From SIG78 sp036677805 (GTDB taxonomy: Bacteria; Verrucomicrobiota; Lentisphaeria; Victivallales; Victivallaceae): a DNA stretch of 64,000 nucleotides. The translations under genes and the position numbers were made by a program. The DNA lies in assembly GCA_036677805.1 (NCBI GenBank), contig JAVBVS010000024.1:248001-312000 (forward strand). The letters are read 5' to 3'. A model generated the notes under the pieces. It was not told where the DNA came from. It saw only the letters and a list, made by a program, of their open reading frames with translations, and did no database searches. Shown piece after piece: positions 59,649-64,000 of this stretch (the first letter of the stretch is position 1; each line of letters begins with the position of its first letter).

Positions 59649-59999
59649 ATGAAATGGTGGCGGATTGCGACGGGGCTCGGATTGTCGCTGATGCTGGCGG
59701 GCTGTCTGAGTGAGGGAAAACAGGAGGGAAGCCGGGCCATGAATGAAAAAGCAGTGCGCGCCGCCATGGCGCCGCCTCGGGAACGTTGGGTCGAGTGGCG
59801 GATTCCGCCCGCGGCGGCCGGAGCTATCCGCGACCGTTTCGATGGCGATATGCTGCGTTATCTGGCTGCGTACGGTGTGGCGCTTGACTCCGATGCGGTG
59901 GCGGTGGCGGAAGATGGCGCCACGGTGAGGATTCTGGCCGAACCGGCGACGCAGCGGCGGATTCAGGAAATACTGGGACATCTGCCGGCGGCGGAGTGA
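59649..59999 (+). CDS. Small lipoprotein of unknown function
   Basis: A 116-residue predicted lipoprotein. The signal (M-K-W-W-R-I-A-T-G-L) ends with the lipobox L-A-G-C, lipid attachment at Cys19. The mature part starts L-S-E-G-K and holds a small alpha/beta domain ending in R-R-I-Q-E-I-L-G-H-L-P; a ferredoxin-like or secretin-like fold is possible, but I cannot assign it. ATG 59649 is preferred because it alone gives a proper signal. The ribosome-binding site is GGGAGG at a short distance. It converges on the HAD gene. Confidence 0.7.
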   Translation: MKWWRIATGLGLSLMLAGCLSEGKQEGSRAMNEKAVRAAMAPPRERWVEWRIPPAAAGAIRDRFDGDMLRYLAAYGVALDSDAVAVAEDGATVRILAEPATQRRIQEILGHLPAAE

Positions 60000-60009
60000 C
60001 GGACGGTTT

Positions 60010-60726
60010 TCAGCGCGCCAGAAACTCCAGCGCCCGTGGCAATTCGCGGAAATCGCGGATGATGTAGTCCGGCTCCACGCCATGAAAATCGCGGTCGCCC
60101 TGATTGGAGGCGAAGAAAACGGTTTTCATGCCGGCCTTGTGCGCGCCGCGGACATCGCGGTACATGTCGTTGCCGATGAAAACGGCCTCTTCCGGCCCCA
60201 GCCGGAGCTGGGCCAGCGCCCGGTCGAACATCCGGCGGTCGGGCTTGCGGAACCCGCAGTCGCCGGAAATGATCACCGGGTCGAAATACGGCGCGATGCC
60301 GACGCTCTTCATCTCCGAGCGCGCCCATTGCGACTGACCGTCGGAAACCGCCGCCAGCCGGTAGCGCTGCGCCAGTTCCGGCAGCAGTTCCGCAACGCCG
60401 GGGTAGAGTTCGAGCTTGAAGCGCGACGCGGCCCGGAAAATTTCGCTCAGAAGCGGCGCCAGCGCGGCGATCCCGGCCGCGACCCCATTTTCCAGCAGCA
60501 GCTCCCGGAAAACTCCGATGACGTCGAATTCGGGATAGGCTTCATCGCTTTCGGCTTTCTGGCGGCGGATCAGCTCGAAATAACGCGTCTGGATGGTTTC
60601 CGGCGTAATTTTGACGTCCCGGCCGTCGAGGAAATTGGACAGGGTCCGGTAGATTTCCGGACGTCCCTCGTCGGTCAGAATATCGGTGACGGTGCCGTTG
60701 ATGTCGAAAAGCAATGCCTGAATCAT
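60010..60726 (-). CDS. HAD-family hydrolase
   Basis: A 238-residue haloacid-dehalogenase-type phosphatase. Motif I is F-D-I-N-G-T (Asp8, with Asn10 where phosphatases mostly have a second Asp), motif II the Ser in A-A-V-S-D-G, motif III Lys in G-F-R-K-P-D and motif IV I-G-N-D-M-Y-R-D-V. A helical cap lies between motifs I and II. The ATG at 60726 overlaps the stop codon of the upstream APH-like gene by 4 bases (ATGA), indicating coupled translation, and this is why it is chosen over the in-frame ATG at 60741. The substrate is unknown; pairing with a kinase-like gene may mean that both act on one metabolite. Confidence 0.87.
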   Translation of the reverse strand: MIQALLFDINGTVTDILTDEGRPEIYRTLSNFLDGRDVKITPETIQTRYFELIRRQKAESDEAYPEFDVIGVFRELLLENGVAAGIAALAPLLSEIFRAASRFKLELYPGVAELLPELAQRYRLAAVSDGQSQWARSEMKSVGIAPYFDPVIISGDCGFRKPDRRMFDRALAQLRLGPEEAVFIGNDMYRDVRGAHKAGMKTVFFASNQGDRDFHGVEPDYIIRDFRELPRALEFLAR

Positions 60727-61733
60727 CTTGCGAAACTCCATAAACACTCCCTGGCCTCCTGAATCAGCCGGCGCCGGTAGTTCCAGTCCAGATAGTGGTT
60801 GCGCGCGATCCGGAGAAAATTGACTCCCATGTAGAATGGCACCCGCCGGGTAATTGCGGCGAACGCCTGTTCCCGGTCGGGAAAATGGCAGCAGTACTCC
60901 CAGAGAAAATGACCGATGAAGGGTTCGGCCCGGTAGCGGTTGCCGGTTTCGAGCATGAAGAAATGGGCCAGCTCGGCCGCCAGTCGTCCGGTGTCGAAAA
61001 CCCGGTCGGCGCGGTGGAGGCGCTCGAGATCGAAGCCGGTGACATGCAACCCGTCGCCGAAAAGGAAATTTTCCGGCGTGGCGTCGCCGTGGACCACCAC
61101 CTGACAGTCCTCCCACATGGAGTGGCGCTGTCGCCAGCAATCGCCGAGGTAATAGAGCTCTCCGGCGGCCGGATCGTCGACCAGTGTCTGCCGCCGGAGC
61201 CGGTCGATCAGGCGGTTCATGTAGTCGAGCGCTTCCTGAAAATCGACCCGATAGCCGTTGGCGGTCCGATTGTGGAAAGTTGCCAGAAAGTAGGCCAGCG
61301 CGGTGAGCTTGCTGAAGAGAATGTCGTCGCGTTGCCGGGCGATGGCGTCGGTGATGACGTGACTCAGGAGCTCGCCGTTGCAGTATTCGACCACCAGCAG
61401 GGCATTCAGCGAATCGTTGCGGCCGAGGGCGCGGGCGATGTAATGCGGACTGCCGGAGAAACCGCAGCCGCGCATGAACCCGAGGTGATGGTATTCGCGG
61501 TCGAGCTTGCGCAGCGCCGTTCCGTAATCGGGTTCGCGGACGGAGTGAAAAAATTTGCCGATGCAGCGGCTGCCGGAATATTTTTCCTCATAAAGATAAA
61601 CGTCATTGGAGGCGTTGAGCTTGAACACCCGATACTCGACTTTGTCGAGCCGGGCGCTGAGCGCGGGCTGGATGTCGTATTGCAGATAGCCGTACAGGGG
61701 GTCGCCGTGCGGCAGATGGCCGAGATATTCCAT
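60723..61733 (-). CDS. APH-like phosphotransferase (aminoglycoside/choline kinase superfamily)
   Basis: A 336-residue kinase-fold protein. The catalytic motif V-V-H-G-D-A-T-P-E-N-F-L-F-G-D (about residues 209-223) and metal-binding G-F-D-L-E-R-L (about 228-234) match the APH family; the late G-R-L-A-A-E-L is also typical. It phosphorylates some small hydroxyl compound, but it is not close enough to resistance enzymes to claim antibiotic resistance. The start at 61733 is a choice: an in-frame TTG at 61874 would add 47 residues without family resemblance. The gene runs into the HAD gene with a 4-base overlap. Confidence 0.72.
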   Translation of the reverse strand: MEYLGHLPHGDPLYGYLQYDIQPALSARLDKVEYRVFKLNASNDVYLYEEKYSGSRCIGKFFHSVREPDYGTALRKLDREYHHLGFMRGCGFSGSPHYIARALGRNDSLNALLVVEYCNGELLSHVITDAIARQRDDILFSKLTALAYFLATFHNRTANGYRVDFQEALDYMNRLIDRLRRQTLVDDPAAGELYYLGDCWRQRHSMWEDCQVVVHGDATPENFLFGDGLHVTGFDLERLHRADRVFDTGRLAAELAHFFMLETGNRYRAEPFIGHFLWEYCCHFPDREQAFAAITRRVPFYMGVNFLRIARNHYLDWNYRRRLIQEARECLWSFAR

Positions 61734-61954
61734 GATGGTTCCGAAATTGGGCTTGAATATTTCGTGTGAACAGACTCGCTTTACGGCATAAATGTTGCAT
61801 GGATGGTCATCATTATCCGGATTTTCGGTGGGGCTGATCCGGCGTCGGCCGATAAAAACGGTTTTTTTCGACAAAAAGGCAGGTCGGAACGGAGTTGGCG
61901 TGCTAAATTATAAGAGATCGCCGGAGCGGTCGGGACGAGGGAGTGAGTGACAAC

Positions 61955-64000
61955 GTGGAATGGAATGGACTTCCGGCGGCGCGCCGGGAACTGGAGCAGC
62001 TGCTGCGCGACGCGCGCCTGACCGACCGGGTCCGGCTGAAGCGCGAATGGCGCAAATTTTATGAACGCGACGGGATTACTCCGGCGGCGGATCTGCGACC
62101 GGCCGCGGTCGAATTGCTGCTGGGCAAGGCCCGCCAGGCGGCGGCGCGTTCGCTGTGTCCCGCGGCCGCGGCGCTCCGGCTGGAATTTCCGGAAGAATTG
62201 CCGATCGCGGCGCGGCGCGAAGAATTGACCGAGGCCATTCGCCGCCATCCGGTGGTGATTGTGGCCGGGGCCACCGGTTCGGGCAAGACCACTCAGCTGC
62301 CCAAAATGGCACTGGCCGCCGGGCTGGGCCGCGCCGGGCGTATCGGCTGCACCCAGCCGCGGCGTCTCGCCGCCTCGTCGCTGGCGCGGCGCGTGGCGGC
62401 GGAAACCGGGGCGGAATACGGCCAGTCGGTCGGTTCCAAAGTGCGTTTCGACGACCGCACCGTCGACGGCACGGTGATCAAATTCATGACCGACGGCATT
62501 TTGCTGGCCGAAACCCGCGACGATCCCGATCTGCTGCAATACGACTGCCTGATTCTCGACGAAGTGCACGAGCGCTCGCTCAACATCGATTTTCTGCTGG
62601 GCTACCTCAAACGGCTGCTGGGACGGCGGCGCAACCTCAAGCTGATCATCTCCTCGGCGACGCTGGAGGCGGGGCGCTTTGCTGAATTCTTCGATCAGGC
62701 GCCGTTTTTCGAGGTGGAGGGGCGGGTTTTTCCGATCGAGGACTATTATCTTGAACCGCTGCGCGACGAGGAATTGAGCGAACATATCGCGCGCGGCGTG
62801 GAATTCCTGACCGACATGGACCCGCGTGGCGATATTCTGATCTTTTTGCCCGGCGAGCGGGAAATCCGCGACGCCAACGAGCTTTTGAGCGGGCGGCACT
62901 ACCGCCGCACCGAAATCCTGCCGCTGTTCGGTCGGTTGAGCGCGGGCGAACAGAACCGGATTTTTTCGCCGGGGAGTCTGCGCCGGATCATCCTTGCCAC
63001 CAATGTCGCGGAAACCTCACTGACCATTCCCGGCATCCGCTTCGTGATCGATTCCGGGCTGGTACGGTTGAGCCGCTACAATCCGCGCACCCGGATTCAG
63101 GAGCTCCGGGTGGAACAGATATCACAGGCCAGCATGCGGCAGCGGCGCGGCCGCTGCGGCCGTCTGGCCGACGGCATCTGCGTCCATCTGTACGGCGAAG
63201 AAACTGCGCAGGAAGCGCAGCCTTATACCGATCCCGAGATCAGGCGCACCGCGCTGGCGGGGGTGATTCTGCAGATGGCGGCGCTCAAGCTCGGACCCAT
63301 CGAGCAGTTTCCGCTGGTCGATCCGCCCGCGCCGGGGCTGGTCCGCGAAGGGTACCGGGCGCTGCTTGATCTGGGGGCGCTCCAGGAAAATGGCAAGCTG
63401 ACCGCCACCGGCTGGAAGCTTTCGGCGCTGCCGCTTGATCCCCATCTCGGCAAGATGCTGGAAGCCGGTTTCGAGCGCAAGGTGCTGCCGCAGATCATCG
63501 CGGTCGCGGCTTATTTGAGCATTCCCGATCCGCGCGAGCGGCCGTTTGAAAAGGCGCAGGCGGCGGATCAGGCGCATCGGCGCTGGGCTTCGGAACAGTC
63601 GGATTTCGTCGCCATCCTGAATCTTGGCGACGAGCTTGAGCGGCTGCGCGGCGAGGGCCAGAGCAACGCCGGACTGCGCCGTTTCGCCGAAAAGAACTTT
63701 CTGAATTACCGGCGGTTGCGCGAATGGCGCAATTTGATCGACGACCTTCGCGAGATTGCCTCCGAACAGGGCTGGACGGCGACCGCGGCGGCGGAATTCA
63801 ATCTCTATGACTATGATGCGCTCCATCTGGCGTTGCTGAGCGGGTTGCCGCGCCAGCTCGGCTGTTTCGACCGCGAGCAGAAGAATTTCTACGATATGGG
63901 GGGCAAGCGGTTCAAGATTTTTCCCGGCTCCGCGCTGAGCCGGCGCAAGACGCCGCCGGGCTGGCTGCTGAGTTTCGCGCTGGTCGAAACCAGCCAGGTT
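61955..64000 (+). CDS. hrpA: ATP-dependent RNA helicase HrpA, 5' part
   Basis: The frame is open to the window end, so only the first 680 or so residues are seen. It has a short N-terminal helical region, then a DEAH-type helicase core: Walker A G-A-T-G-S-G-K-T-T, C-T-Q-P-R-R, the box D-E-V-H-E-R-S (variant of DEAH), S-A-T-L, then the C-terminal lobe with T-N-V-A-E-T-S-L-T and Q-R-R-G-R-C-G-R. The later part (R-T-A-L-A-G-V-I-L-Q-M, then L-G-x-I-x-x-F-P-x-x-x-P-P) matches the HrpA type rather than HrpB. The GTG at 61955 follows AGGGAG; a GTG at 61943 is an alternative. Role in mRNA or ribosome metabolism is inferred from the family. Confidence 0.9.
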   Translation, partial: MEWNGLPAARRELEQLLRDARLTDRVRLKREWRKFYERDGITPAADLRPAAVELLLGKARQAAARSLCPAAAALRLEFPEELPIAARREELTEAIRRHPVVIVAGATGSGKTTQLPKMALAAGLGRAGRIGCTQPRRLAASSLARRVAAETGAEYGQSVGSKVRFDDRTVDGTVIKFMTDGILLAETRDDPDLLQYDCLILDEVHERSLNIDFLLGYLKRLLGRRRNLKLIISSATLEAGRFAEFFDQAPFFEVEGRVFPIEDYYLEPLRDEELSEHIARGVEFLTDMDPRGDILIFLPGEREIRDANELLSGRHYRRTEILPLFGRLSAGEQNRIFSPGSLRRIILATNVAETSLTIPGIRFVIDSGLVRLSRYNPRTRIQELRVEQISQASMRQRRGRCGRLADGICVHLYGEETAQEAQPYTDPEIRRTALAGVILQMAALKLGPIEQFPLVDPPAPGLVREGYRALLDLGALQENGKLTATGWKLSALPLDPHLGKMLEAGFERKVLPQIIAVAAYLSIPDPRERPFEKAQAADQAHRRWASEQSDFVAILNLGDELERLRGEGQSNAGLRRFAEKNFLNYRRLREWRNLIDDLREIASEQGWTATAAAEFNLYDYDALHLALLSGLPRQLGCFDREQKNFYDMGGKRFKIFPGSALSRRKTPPGWLLSFALVETSQV

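Noticed and set aside
60723..61733. Aminoglycoside resistance gene
   Set aside because: Only the superfamily catalytic motifs match. The gene is coupled to a HAD hydrolase and shows no mobile element context.
61734..61874. Longer start for the APH-like kinase at a TTG
   Set aside because: The added residues do not resemble APH N-termini and lie in what is probably the divergent promoter region shared with hrpA.

Overview
The window looks like chromosomal DNA of a GC-rich Gram-negative bacterium, most probably of the Lentisphaerota (Victivallis-like). That placement is an inference. It rests on single pseudopilins carrying the F-T-L-I-E-L-L-V-V-I-A-I-I signature directly behind AraC or GntR/LacI-type regulators, an orphan block of pseudopilin genes, a uroporphyrinogen-decarboxylase-like gene paired with an AraC regulator, and LPS functions (heptosyltransferase, WaaP-like kinase). 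I saw no rRNA, tRNA, CRISPR array, phage or insertion sequence. Promoters of the form TTGNNN-16/17-TATATT can be read upstream of many genes.

Layout. 1-3.1 kb: end of a stand-alone 5'-3' exonuclease, an MBL-fold hydrolase, then an AraC regulator with a pseudopilin. 3.3-9.0 kb (minus): five genes resembling GspG-H-I-J-K pseudopilins, the last unusually large. 9.3-10.7 kb: a NIF3-insert-like protein with queD and queE. 10.7-12.8 kb: divergent AraC and URO-D-like genes. 12.9-19.8 kb: ppdK, a lipoprotein, a sugar isomerase with DAHP synthase, and a Ca2+/Na+ antiporter. 20.0-26.4 kb (minus): a Cys-rich lipoprotein, an RsbU-type phosphatase with STAS partner, TauE, leuS. 26.6-36.7 kb: mnmE, WaaP-like kinase, rsmD, guaA, prmA, an EEP-family enzyme, heptosyltransferase, a membrane protein and ffh. 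36.9-41.9 kb: GntR/LacI regulator, pseudopilin and a secreted glycosidase-like protein. 42.0-47.0 kb (minus): TetR, MFP and RND efflux genes. 47.2-53.8 kb: rsmB-like gene, DUF3137/LemA pair, DedA and a 986-residue PHP-like membrane protein. 54.2-55.2 kb: a fic pseudogene. 55.4-64.0 kb: thyX, lpdA, ABM-domain protein, LarA-like racemase, a lipoprotein, a HAD/APH pair, and the start of hrpA.

How it works together. Housekeeping genes (leuS, mnmE, guaA, ffh, prmA, rsmD, ppdK, thyX) are interleaved with surface and secretion functions. The strongest candidate for something undescribed is the regulator-pseudopilin cassette. It occurs twice as independent copies, once followed by a large secreted protein, and lies in the same window as a G-H-I-J-K-like pseudopilin block. 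It suggests inducible, possibly substrate-dedicated pseudopilins feeding a shared type II secretion or type IV pilus-like machine. In six of the seven proteins the residue before the predicted prepilin cleavage site is not glycine; only the GspK-like one has it. The second most interesting item is the large PHP-like membrane protein, which I cannot assign to a known system.
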